From assembly GCA_900551915.1 (NCBI GenBank), contig URXT01000006.1, positions 26,436 through 90,435 of the forward strand: DNA of 64,000 nucleotides, read 5' to 3'. Positions 54,147 to 62,468 of the stretch are shown here, piece by piece. The notes under the pieces are model-generated. The model made no database searches. It saw nothing but the letters and a program-made list of their open reading frames with translations, and was not told the origin of the DNA. Source of the DNA: an uncultured bacterium (GTDB lineage: Bacteria > Cyanobacteriota > Vampirovibrionia > Gastranaerophilales > Gastranaerophilaceae). Made by a program: the position numbers and the translations under genes. The stretch's first letter is position 1. Every line of letters starts with the position of its first letter.

Positions 54147-55385
54147 CTAAAATTCTTTTAATATTTTAGTGCAATTTTTTTGTACTACCGATAAAATATC
54201 TTTTCCTATTTTATTGTCAAAGCTGCTTATCACATCCTCAACAATATCAGGAAGAGTTTCGCACTGATTTTTTATAACTTTTTTTAACTGAGTAAAACTT
54301 ATATCATTGTCATTTGCCAGTTTTTCAAAATGCCTTAATAAAATCTCATCATGTTTATAATGACCGCCGATTTTCATTGCCATTTTATTTGATAATTCAG
54401 GATAAACTTGAGAACACAGAATATCGTATGCAGGTGCAAATTTTATCTCTCCACTGTCATAGTGCAGTATAGAAAAATTCTTGCCATGGGCATCATTATT
54501 TCCTATCAAGTAATTAAAAATCATCAATTGAATAAATTGGTTAATTGCGACTGCAGGCTGCGATGCTGCTCTTAAAATTTCAAAACATCTCTTAAAATCA
54601 ACACCGCCTTCAGATTGGTATTTGTATGCGCTTGGAATGCTGGAGGCCTGACAAAAATCTTCTTGATGAATTCTTTTTATTTTGTTAGCAATTATTTCTC
54701 TATCATATCTTTGAATTAAAAAGTATTTTGTCTTATTTGCATAACCGATTTTGACATCGGGAACATTTATGCCCAAAACTTTCGCGGTTTTTATGCATAT
54801 AAATTCATTTTCAATAGTTTCATTAAATCCGTTTATTGCTGGTTTTAAAATATGGCTTGTCGGCACATTACTTTTGGGAATTCCTATTTGCCCGTCAACA
54901 ACTATTACAGAGGTTTTATCCTGTGCGCCGGCTAAAGATAACCGCATATCTTCAACTCCTGTTGCTAATGGTTTTTGTGGAAGTTCATTTATGAATTTTT
55001 CAAGTGCATTTTCTTCTAATGCCGTATAATCAATTTCATAAGCTTTTTGCAAGTATTTTGAAGGTGTTTGCGTATCAGAATTGTCAAAAAATGAAACAGC
55101 ACCCGCGCAATCATATCCTATTGCTTGCAAAATTGAAAAATCGTTTTTGGAATTAATCCCGTATTTTTTCCCGATAGCAATTCTTGTATGTTCGCTTTCC
55201 GGCAGCAACCCGTTAAAAAATCCTCTGCATTGTTTATTATCAAAAGGGGCCTTTTGAATTGGCAAACTCAAAGATAAGATTCTATCCGCATTGGTCGAAT
55301 ATTGAAAAATTATGCCGCCATTACCGTCTTTTTCTAATACTCCGATATTTTTATCATTCAAAAATACGTTCAAAGAATTACTCAA
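54147..55385 (-). CDS. hipA: HipA-type serine/threonine kinase toxin
   Basis: A 412-residue full-length HipA kinase. Visible are the N-terminal HipA domain (GFFNGLLPESEHTRIAIGKKYG), the LSLAGAQDKTSVIVVDG nucleotide-binding region, IENEFICIKTAKVLGI and the catalytic loop FNYLIGNNDAHGKNFSIL followed by FAPAYDILCS. HipA family toxins phosphorylate a tRNA synthetase (GltX in E. coli) and cause growth arrest or persistence. The start is TTG 55383-55385 with AGAGG six bases ahead, 10 bp after hipB, so expression is coupled and held below the antitoxin. Confidence 0.93.
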   Translation of the reverse strand: MSNSLNVFLNDKNIGVLEKDGNGGIIFQYSTNADRILSLSLPIQKAPFDNKQCRGFFNGLLPESEHTRIAIGKKYGINSKNDFSILQAIGYDCAGAVSFFDNSDTQTPSKYLQKAYEIDYTALEENALEKFINELPQKPLATGVEDMRLSLAGAQDKTSVIVVDGQIGIPKSNVPTSHILKPAINGFNETIENEFICIKTAKVLGINVPDVKIGYANKTKYFLIQRYDREIIANKIKRIHQEDFCQASSIPSAYKYQSEGGVDFKRCFEILRAASQPAVAINQFIQLMIFNYLIGNNDAHGKNFSILHYDSGEIKFAPAYDILCSQVYPELSNKMAMKIGGHYKHDEILLRHFEKLANDNDISFTQLKKVIKNQCETLPDIVEDVISSFDNKIGKDILSVVQKNCTKILKEF

Positions 55386-55395
55386 TATTTACCTC

Positions 55396-55617
55396 TTAAA
55401 TTTTTTCATAAGGAGATTTTACATCTATTGTAATACCCAATGCACGGCAGACATTTATGACTTTCCCAATTTGGGCGGTTTCTTTCCCGTTTTCCAGGTC
55501 AACAAGAAACCTTACCCCGACATTCGCAGCAATCGCCAAATCTGATTGTGTAAGATGTTGTTCCTTACGGGCATTTTTAATATAAGTTCCCAGTTTTTTA
55601 GTATCTGTTATATTCAT
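55396..55617 (-). CDS. hipB: HipB-type XRE antitoxin/repressor
   Basis: A 73-residue Cro/C1-type antitoxin: LGTYIKNARKEQHLTQSDLAIAANVGVRFLVDLENGKETAQIGKVINVCRALGI. It would bind HipA and repress the operon. The first of three palindromic operators directly abuts its ATG and covers the ribosome site (GGTAAAA), which implies that repressor binding blocks transcription close to or over the start. Confidence 0.93.
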   Translation of the reverse strand: MNITDTKKLGTYIKNARKEQHLTQSDLAIAANVGVRFLVDLENGKETAQIGKVINVCRALGITIDVKSPYEKI

Positions 55618-55737
55618 TTTTACCTATCGGTAAAATTTTACTATATTTTTATCTAAAAATCAATATTTTTTACCGAACGGTAAAAAACGCATACTTAGAA
55701 ATAATTTTTAGTGTGAAATTTACCGTACGGTAAATTT
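55618..55737. promoter_or_regulatory. Three hip operators, centres 50 bp apart
   Basis: Palindromes TTTTACC-TATC-GGTAAAA (55618-55635), TTTTTTACCGAACGGTAAAAAA in two halves (55666-55687) and AAATTTACCG/TACGGTAAATTT (55716-55737) share TTTACCGNNCGGTAAA. Their centres are 55626.5, 55676.5 and 55726.5. They are probable HipB (or HipAB) sites on the same face of the helix. Confidence 0.82.
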
Positions 55738-56167
55738 TAACTTCTAAAATCAATCTCATATTCTTGTGTTTTTAATCTTACAATGTGAGTTTGTTTTAAG
55801 CAGTAATCAAAAAGCATCAGTTTCCACTAACGGCCTTCTAAAACGATTTTCACCTAATTCAGTGCCATTGTGTAGGAGCAAACTTCGTGCAAAAACCGTC
55901 ACTTATGTCAGCCATCATTACAAAACGGGCACCGTTCCAAGCGATAAAAAGAAAGCCGTCAGTTTCCACTAACGACTTTCTAAAGCGATTTTCACCTAAT
56001 TCAGTGCCTCATTGTGTAGGAGCACACTTCGTGTGTTCGGATTATTCGACTATCCTGCTCCTAGTGTTCGCTTCTAATTGCTTTCGCAATTTTGTCGCTC
56101 ACTACGGAGCTGCGGATGTAACGGGTTACGCTCGCTATTCGCTCACTCCACCCTACCGAAAATCCGC
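55738..56167. other. Gene-free stretch with direct repeats
   Basis: A unit of ~80 bp (55809-55889: CAGTTTCCACTAACG...CACCTAATTCAGTGCC...TGTAGGAGC) is repeated at ~55949-56033 with ~85% identity. Nearer 56148 a copy of the GCGGATTTTCGGTAGGG element (inverted, 56148-56164) runs into the end of the SLH gene. Short frames here look like repeat junk. Confidence 0.55.
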
Positions 56168-58219
56168 CTATTCGGCACAACCAAAGGCAATGGTGATGTG
56201 TTCTCTCGGGTTGACCGCAGAAATTTTGTAACCTTTAGGGTCAACAAGATATGCAAATTCATCTCCTGTAGTCTGGAATAAGCCCATTGTACCGGACAAT
56301 GCAGTTCTTGTTACGTCAATTGGAGCTTTAACTGTTTCCCAGATACCATCGCCAAGGTTACGTGCTGCAGCACCAAATTTACCCTGGAATACGTGTCCTA
56401 ACATATAACCTGCATCATTAGAAACATTTTCAGCTGCGTTACCAACGTTTGTAATAACACCACCGACTGTACGGCCGGTAATACCAACTAATGAACCTGC
56501 CAGTGTAAACGGTGCTTCAACAAGTCTTGCGACAGGGTTAACCTGTTTTGATTTGTTAACCTGTGCTTTCAAAATTTGTTTCGGCAAGTTAGCTTTGCAA
56601 TCGCCGTTCTTGATTGAGGTGAAGGACAATTTCAAAGCGCCTTTGTCACAGCCTGAAGGTCTGATAACTTCAACAACCTGACCTGTAACAGTTGAACCGC
56701 AAGGATAACATACGCCATTGATTGTAATATCTTCAAGAGTGTTAGCTCTGAAATATTGGCCGACATGAGAAGATTTTGCAGTTAACTGGTCAATCATTTT
56801 AACTTTAAGTGTCGGAATTTTAACAATTTCTTCCTGTTCAACAAAAGCATTTTTGTTTACAGGGCAAGCCGGACAAACATTGTTGGCTGTTTTCGGATTT
56901 GTGTCGTAGCCGAGCGCTACACGAACTGTTTGCATCATTGAAGCAATTTCAGCACGGGTTGCGTCGCGGTTAGGCATAATCATATTCGGATTCGGGCTGT
57001 CCTTCAAAGCACCGTTCATCAAAGACTTAGCAATAGGGATTTTTGCCCAGTTCGGAACAGTGTTACCGTCAGCATATTTGCTTAAGATTTCATCAGCTTT
57101 GCACTGATCCATATCGCAGGTCATACCTTTTGCAATTGTTGTTAATGCTTCAGCACGGGTTACTGGGTGATTCGGCTCAAATTTGCCGTTTGGATAACCT
57201 GCAAGCAAATTTTCATCAACTGCTTTTGCGATAGCAGCATTAGCCCAGTTTGAAGCAGGAACGTCTTTGAACATATTTTCACGGGTTAAGCCGCAGTTGT
57301 CAAGGTTAAAACCTTTAACAAGCATTGTTGCGAATTCTGCACGTGAAATATTTCTGTTAGGTTTAAACATACCGTCAGGGTAACCTACAACAACATCATT
57401 GATAGCAAGTTTGTCGATGTCGCAGGAAGCCCAGTAATTATTTGGAACATCCGGGAACATACAAGAATTACTTGATAAAGGGCTTGCAGCTCCTGTGCAG
57501 CTTTCTCCCGTAATTTCGTACGGAACAAAACTTTTTCTAACAGCATCAAGAGAGTTTTCCGTTTGAATGTCTATAGGGCAATTGTTACCATCCATAATTT
57601 TTTCATTTCTTTCAATCGGAATACCATTGTGCCTTGTCGGAGCTTCATTCAGACATGGAAGTTGAGAAGCCGCACCTGTAATTTGTCCATCAGTTGCGAC
57701 TGTTGTACCGCTAATTTCCTGAGAAAGAGTTCTTGGAGTTCCTGCAAGCGGTGTGTCTGTTGAAAAAATAGAGTTTGCAGGCTGCCCTACGTAATTATTT
57801 GTACCGTAGATTGCATTCGGATAACCGTAAACCTGTTTCATATCTTTTCTGTCAGGTTTGCCTGTTCCGGGGCAAACTGCGCAAGCGGGTTCAGCAGGTT
57901 CATCACAGCTGATTTCATCGTTGCATCCGCAGTCTGATTTTTTCTTCTCGCATGGATCGCACGGATCAGGCGGGCAAGGGTCTTTTTTCTCGCATTCACA
58001 GTCAGGCAATGCTTTTTTACATTTTGGGCATGGAGCCTTTGTTTCACACGGACATGCAGGTCCGGTGACAACCGGTAATGCCTCTTCGCACGGACAAGCC
58101 GGTCCTGTCACTGTCGGCATCGGTTGTTCGCAGGGGCAAGCCGCCATTGCTTGATTCAAGGAACACGTTGCTATTCCAACGGCAATTGCAGCTGCCACAG
58201 TAAGTTTTTTAATTGTCAT
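56168..58219 (-). CDS. SLH-domain surface protein with Cys-rich N-terminus
   Basis: A 683-residue exported protein: signal peptide (MTIKKLTVAAAIAVGIATCSLNQAMA), then a Cys/Pro-rich stretch with repeats such as PTVTGPACPCEEALPVVTG and CPPDPCDPCEKK. Three SLH domains follow (about 250-300, 310-360, 385-435: FPDVPNNYWASCDIDKLAINDVVVGYPDG, FKDVPASNWANAAIAKAVDENLLAGYPNG and a third less regular). The C-terminal ~230 residues are unlike SLH. SLH domains anchor proteins to cell-wall polymer or, in cyanobacterial relatives, link outer membrane to peptidoglycan. AAGGAGG precedes ATG. Its stop lies at the edge of a repeat element. Confidence 0.88.
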   Translation of the reverse strand: MTIKKLTVAAAIAVGIATCSLNQAMAACPCEQPMPTVTGPACPCEEALPVVTGPACPCETKAPCPKCKKALPDCECEKKDPCPPDPCDPCEKKKSDCGCNDEISCDEPAEPACAVCPGTGKPDRKDMKQVYGYPNAIYGTNNYVGQPANSIFSTDTPLAGTPRTLSQEISGTTVATDGQITGAASQLPCLNEAPTRHNGIPIERNEKIMDGNNCPIDIQTENSLDAVRKSFVPYEITGESCTGAASPLSSNSCMFPDVPNNYWASCDIDKLAINDVVVGYPDGMFKPNRNISRAEFATMLVKGFNLDNCGLTRENMFKDVPASNWANAAIAKAVDENLLAGYPNGKFEPNHPVTRAEALTTIAKGMTCDMDQCKADEILSKYADGNTVPNWAKIPIAKSLMNGALKDSPNPNMIMPNRDATRAEIASMMQTVRVALGYDTNPKTANNVCPACPVNKNAFVEQEEIVKIPTLKVKMIDQLTAKSSHVGQYFRANTLEDITINGVCYPCGSTVTGQVVEVIRPSGCDKGALKLSFTSIKNGDCKANLPKQILKAQVNKSKQVNPVARLVEAPFTLAGSLVGITGRTVGGVITNVGNAAENVSNDAGYMLGHVFQGKFGAAARNLGDGIWETVKAPIDVTRTALSGTMGLFQTTGDEFAYLVDPKGYKISAVNPREHITIAFGCAE

Positions 58220-58445
58220 TTTTACCTCCTTGTGTTTATAGGTTTTTGCTGTGAAAAACCTGAAAAAAGTTTAAAAAACAAACTTATATTTGATTATGTA
58301 CTTCAATTAATTTGATAAACATTACCGTAAGCGGTTATCCTGTCAGGCTATTTGGTTTTTGAAGCAGTCTTTCTTTTTTGCGGGAATTGACTTTGCCGGG
58401 GCATTTAAGTATCATGTCTTTATTAAGCGAGGAATAAGGAGCTGC

Positions 58446-59222
58446 ATGTTTAAGAAATTAATTTGTACACTTTTACTTGTGACATTATTTACCTGTGCCT
58501 GTACAAAAGACAATTCTCAGGATGATTTAGATGTGATTATCAACCGGGGAAAACTGATTGTCGGAGTTAGGAGTGATGCTAAGCCTTTCGGGTATAAGGA
58601 TATAACAGGCAAACTGCAGGGATATGATGTTGATTTGGGCAAAAAGATTGCAAAAGAGATTTTTTCAACTGAGGAAGCGGTTGAATTTGTGCCTGTAACT
58701 GCTTCTAATAGAATTTCAATGCTTAACACAAAAAAGGTAGATATGTTAATTGCTACAATGTCTGTGACTGATCAAAGACAGCTAGTTGCGGATTTTTCTG
58801 TTCCATACTATGTGGCAGGTCAGGCAATTGTTGTTCCCGCCAAAAGTGATATAACTTCATTAAGACAATTAAATGGAAGACAGGTTATAATAATCTATGG
58901 TTCAACCGGTGAAATGAGTGTGCGTATGAATGTTCCGGATGCAACTATAATAGGGTATAAGACATATATTGATGGATTTAATGCTTTAAAAGCCGGCAAA
59001 GCTGATGCAATGATTGCTGATGATACAGTTTTGTATGGTCTTACAATGGATGATGATTCTGTAAAAATTCTGCCGAAAAGATACTCAAAAGAACCTTATG
59101 CTGTGGCATTCCGCAGAGGAGAAGAATCTGACAGACTTAAGGCAAAAACAAATTATGTAATCAATTTTCTTACAAGAACCGGAAAGCTTTCACAAATGCA
59201 GAGAAAATGGGAAATTAAATAA
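58446..59222 (+). CDS. Solute-binding lipoprotein (family 3, amino-acid ABC transporter)
   Basis: A ~258-residue lipoprotein. The signal segment MFKKLICTLLLVTLFTCAC contains a lipobox-like LFTC. The mature part is a SBP family 3 domain: LIVGVRSDAKPFGYKDITGKLQGYDVDLGKKIAKEIF, VDMLIATMSVTDQRQLVADFSVPYYVAGQAI, then FNALKAGKADAMIADD and YAVAFRRGEESDRLK. It would bind a polar amino acid for an ABC importer, or act as a receptor. ATG 58446 has AAGGAG ahead; an upstream in-frame ATG at 58359 would give an unnatural N-terminus. No permease or ATPase gene is adjacent. Confidence 0.87.
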   Translation: MFKKLICTLLLVTLFTCACTKDNSQDDLDVIINRGKLIVGVRSDAKPFGYKDITGKLQGYDVDLGKKIAKEIFSTEEAVEFVPVTASNRISMLNTKKVDMLIATMSVTDQRQLVADFSVPYYVAGQAIVVPAKSDITSLRQLNGRQVIIIYGSTGEMSVRMNVPDATIIGYKTYIDGFNALKAGKADAMIADDTVLYGLTMDDDSVKILPKRYSKEPYAVAFRRGEESDRLKAKTNYVINFLTRTGKLSQMQRKWEIK

Positions 59223-59327
59223 CACTTCTCTTGAAAATTTCAAAAAATAGATTATAATAAAAAAAGCAGAGGAAAAACATGTTAGAAAAGCTATAACGAT
59301 AGCGAGAAGCGGGAACTTACAGAACAT

Positions 59328-59409
59328 TTAAAGTAAATATATTTGTTTTCGAGGCGATAGCGAGAGCAGGGCGAGAGCGTGCCCGAGAAAATAAATATAT
59401 TTACTTTAA
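59328..59409. repeat. 23-bp inverted repeat with GC-rich loop upstream of a pilin gene
   Basis: TTAAAGTAAATATATTT plus GTTTTC (59328-59350) pairs with 59387-59409, with one mismatch. The 36-nt loop is GAGGCGATAGCG/AGAGCAGGGCGAGAGCG. A similar GATAGCGAGA motif stands at ~59299. In RNA it would make a strong stem-loop in the 5' leader of the next gene. Confidence 0.6.
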
Positions 59410-59453
59410 TAAAAAAGAAATAAAATCAAAGCTAGAAAAAAGGAGATTAAATT

Positions 59454-60213
59454 ATGGAAAACGCAGTAAAGACAAGGTTTTTCGGGGGGGGGGCAAGGTA
59501 ATTTAAGCACCATAACCGGTATTGGCGCAGGCTCAGGACCATTTCGCGCCGCCGAAAGAAGAACCATTAAACAAGGATTTACTTTAGCCGAGGTACTTAT
59601 AACTCTGGGTATAATAGGTGTGGTAGCTGCTATGACTTTACCTGCAGTAATTACTAACACCAGAAAATCAGAAGCAAGTGCAAGGCTGAAAAAGTTCTAT
59701 TCTGCCATGCAGCAGGCAATTGCAATGTCAGAGCTTAAATATGGTCCTTGCCTGGAATGGGAATATGAATCAATAGATGATTACGAAGATCCAGAACAGG
59801 CAGGTAAAAACTACGATATATCGAAAGCCTTTGTTGAACAGTATCTTGAGCCGTTTATGAAGCTAAAATCAGAGAAAAAAGAATGGATAACTTCAACACA
59901 ACAGAAACTTGATGGGTATAGTTTAGTATTTGCCGACGGTTCTACGATGAACGCAAAAGTCGGAAGCTGTGTTGATTTGTCTTTTGATATTAATGGGGAC
60001 AGGAAGCCTAATAAAAGAGGATATGACCAATTTATATTTGTCATTTGCAAAAGAGATAGCGGTCGTAATAATAAGCAGTGCTTTACCAGCTATTTCCCTG
60101 CAAAGACAAGAGAAAAAAATTTAGATAACTGCAAATCTAATTCTTATTACTGTTCGTCATTGCTTCAATGGGATAACTGGGAATTTAAAGATGATTATCC
60201 CTATAAGCTTTAA
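59454..60213 (+). pseudogene. Prepilin-like protein, out of frame at a G10 tract (possible phase-variable gene)
   Basis: ATG 59454 (AAGGAG eight bases ahead) reads MENAVKTRFF and enters a run of ten G (59484-59493). In the present state it stops at TAA after GGGAR. With 9 or 12 G the frame continues QGNLSTITGIGAGSGPF...ERRTIKQ, then the type IV prepilin-like segment GFTLAEVLITLGIIGVVAAM and ~190 residues with six or more Cys (CLEW, GSCVDL, FVICKRD, KQCF, LDNC, YYCSS). Expressed, it would be a pilus- or surface-associated pseudopilin; a short product from ATG 59632 would lack the processing site. It ends at a shared terminator. Confidence 0.8.
59484..59493 (+). repeat. Homopolymeric G10 tract inside the prepilin gene
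   Basis: Ten consecutive G in a genome whose long homopolymers are otherwise A or T. Tract length modulo 3 decides whether the pilin is made (9 or 12 on, 10 or 11 off). This is the classic design of a slipped-strand contingency switch. Confidence 0.8.
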
Positions 60214-60220
60214 GTTAAAA

Positions 60221-60245
60221 AAAGCTCCCTTTATGGGAGCTTTTT
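60221..60245. terminator. Bidirectional terminator between pilin gene and ctpA
   Basis: AAAGCTCCC (60221-60229) and GGGAGCTTT (60235-60243) with a 5-nt loop. An A-run lies on the left and a T-run on the right. Confidence 0.9.
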
Positions 60246-60254
60246 AATTTTAGT

Positions 60255-61475
60255 TTAGTAAGTTGCAATTTCCTGTCCATTGGTCATCTTTTGGAGAACT
60301 TCAATTGCTTTTTTCAGCTGTACATCGTCTTTGTTTTTAACGTTTTCTTCAGTAATTTTTACAACAATGTCAGGAGTAATTCCTTTTTTGTTAATATCTG
60401 TTCCGTTTGGTGTCAGGTATTTTTGTATTGTAATATTTATACCAGCTTCATATGGAAGTTTGTTTATTTCCTGAACTAAACCTTTACCGAAAGATTGTTC
60501 TCCTATAATTACAGCTCTTCTGTTATCTTTCATCGCACCTGAGAAAATTTCGCTTGCAGATGCTGAGCCTTTATTAATCAATACTACGACCGGCTTATTT
60601 GTTACATAACCTTTGGTAGCTCTTTGTGTTTCTTTGTAGCCGTCACGGTCAACTGTGCTTACAATAATTCCGCCGTCAAGAAACATATCTGAAATATAGA
60701 TTGCGTTACTTAAAAGTCCGCCTGGATTTGAACGAAGGTCTATGATAAATCCTTTTTTACCTGCGCTGTTTTCAAGTATGCTTCTGAACTCTCCTGCTGC
60801 ATTTCTGCTGATGAATGAACTTAATCTGATATATGAAATATCTTCAGGCATTTTTATATTTTCAGGAATTTTTTGTGAGATTGATTTAATCTCAATTTCT
60901 GCGCGTGTAATTGAGTATAATTTTGGTTCACAATCTTTTCGTTTAATCAAAAGGTTAACCTGAGTGCCTTCTTTGCCTCTGATTTGGTCAGCGGCTTTGT
61001 CAACAGTAATCCCTTTTGTGCTTTTGCCGTCAATTTCCAGGATTTCATCATCCGCTTTTAGACCTGCTTTTTCAGCAGGAGTATCTTCAATCGGAGCAAT
61101 AACGGTTAATTTCCCGTCTTTTACTGCAATCTGAATACCGATACCTTTTAAAGAGCCTTTTATTGAACTTGTTTCTTCGGCAAATTCTTTTGGATCAAGA
61201 AATTTAGTATAAGGGTCATTTAAGCTTGCAATCATTGTATTAATTGCGACATAGGCATCGTCATTTGTAACGATTTGGTTATCGTATTTGTGGCGCCATT
61301 TACCCCAATCCTGTGCGTTATTTGTCTGGTCGACAAACTTAGTATTAATTAAACGCCATACTTGATCATACAAATCGACAGGTGTATATGCCATTACATT
61401 GTTACGGATTACACAGCCGAAAAGAAAAATAAATACGCCTAAAAATATAACGCTTTTTTTCATAAAGTTTCTCAT
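60255..61475 (-). CDS. ctpA: C-terminal processing peptidase (S41 family)
   Basis: A 406-residue periplasmic protease. The N-terminus MRNFMKKSVIFLGVFIFLFGC is a signal peptide, perhaps a lipoprotein one (LFGC). The PDZ domain is at ~105-185 (IGIQIAVKDGKLTVIAPIEDTPAEKAGLKADDEILEIDG). The S41 core has IDLRSNPGGLL, the catalytic Ser in NKGSASASEIFSGAMKD (~306) and the Lys in GEQSFGKGLVQ (~331). In cyanobacteria CtpA matures D1; here, without photosystems, it more likely trims or degrades periplasmic substrates. The gene is followed by a shared terminator. Confidence 0.93.
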   Translation of the reverse strand: MRNFMKKSVIFLGVFIFLFGCVIRNNVMAYTPVDLYDQVWRLINTKFVDQTNNAQDWGKWRHKYDNQIVTNDDAYVAINTMIASLNDPYTKFLDPKEFAEETSSIKGSLKGIGIQIAVKDGKLTVIAPIEDTPAEKAGLKADDEILEIDGKSTKGITVDKAADQIRGKEGTQVNLLIKRKDCEPKLYSITRAEIEIKSISQKIPENIKMPEDISYIRLSSFISRNAAGEFRSILENSAGKKGFIIDLRSNPGGLLSNAIYISDMFLDGGIIVSTVDRDGYKETQRATKGYVTNKPVVVLINKGSASASEIFSGAMKDNRRAVIIGEQSFGKGLVQEINKLPYEAGINITIQKYLTPNGTDINKKGITPDIVVKITEENVKNKDDVQLKKAIEVLQKMTNGQEIATY

Positions 61476-61638
61476 TCTCTAGTTTTTCCTCCAATTATCC
61501 CTAACTCGTAAAAAAAGCTCAAGCCTATTTTATATAGATGTATTTTTTACAAAAAAGTTTCCGTAATTCTTGAGTTTCTTCTCTGAGTAAGAATATCTGG
61601 TAATATAATAACACAGTTATAAAATTTTTGGTATTGTA

Positions 61639-62409
61639 TTATAAACTGCTGTCATACTTAGAATTTTTCAAAACAATGCATCGGTCTTTACCATTCCACT
61701 CTAAACCGCTGCAATGCAGGTAGTCCATATTGGATTTAAGAATAACCCACGCAGTGCATCCGTATCCGTTAGAACTGCCTGAACAGTTATCTTTAAAGGT
61801 ATAACTTGTATCGGATTCAAGACCATAAGGTTGAAGACCGTATTTTGTTACATAAAATCTAAAAATATCGTATCCAAACTGGTTTGGATTTTTACTTCCG
61901 TTAACATCAACTGTAAAAGTTGCACAAACATTTTTCAATGCCTTTGTTTCCCCGAATACTGCAGTACAGTCAGGGCTTTCTATATTAAAGGCATAATGTG
62001 AGCCGTCATTTATGGTAAAAGCTGCATATTTTGTATTTGTTTTGAAATTGTCGTCTGCATCAAGATTTAATTTTTTTGTTGTGACATCAGGCCAGCAATT
62101 CAAGTCTGCTGAACACATTTTGTTAACGTTAAAATAAGGTGACAGGATTTTAACCATATTAGCCGCGCCTACATCGCTATCTTTTGCTGTTAATTCCCAA
62201 TAATCAGGAGTTCCGAAATCTGTTGTAGCTCGTGTTATTGCCTGTGTCATTGAACTGTATGCTTTTTTCAGTTTTGCGGTATTTTCGCGTTCTCTGTTTT
62301 GCACTAAAAGAGCAGGAATAGTCATAGCTGCTACAATTCCGATAATACCTATTGTTATAAGCACTTCTGCAAGTGTAAAGGCGTTTGTTCTTAGATTAAT
62401 TTTTTTCAT
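61639..62409 (-). CDS. Type IV prepilin-like protein
   Basis: A 256-residue protein with an N-terminal cleavage/methylation segment: a basic leader MKKINLRTNA then FTLAEVLITIGIIGIVAAMTIPALL. The body has ~8 Cys (KMCSADLNCW, DCTAVF, NVCATF, DNCSG, GYGCTA, HCSG, RCIV), likely disulfide-bonded, and a VDVNGSKNPNQFGYDIFRFYV calcium-like loop, also present in the pilin at 59454. ATG 62407-62409 has GGGGTG ahead. It is probably a minor pilin or pseudopilin at the surface, in the same style as the phase-variable gene. Confidence 0.88.
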   Translation of the reverse strand: MKKINLRTNAFTLAEVLITIGIIGIVAAMTIPALLVQNRERENTAKLKKAYSSMTQAITRATTDFGTPDYWELTAKDSDVGAANMVKILSPYFNVNKMCSADLNCWPDVTTKKLNLDADDNFKTNTKYAAFTINDGSHYAFNIESPDCTAVFGETKALKNVCATFTVDVNGSKNPNQFGYDIFRFYVTKYGLQPYGLESDTSYTFKDNCSGSSNGYGCTAWVILKSNMDYLHCSGLEWNGKDRCIVLKNSKYDSSL

Positions 62410-62468
62410 CGTCACCCCATTATTTCATATGCTATATTATAGCATATTTTTAGTAATGACGCAAATAT

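Noticed and set aside
55766-56231. Short plus-strand frames of 68 and 114 codons
   Set aside because: They run through the direct repeats and into the antisense of the SLH gene, have no ribosome sites and show no protein-like composition.
57858-58154. Gly/Ser/His-rich plus-strand frame of 98 codons
   Set aside because: It is the antisense shadow of the Cys-rich repeat region of the SLH gene.
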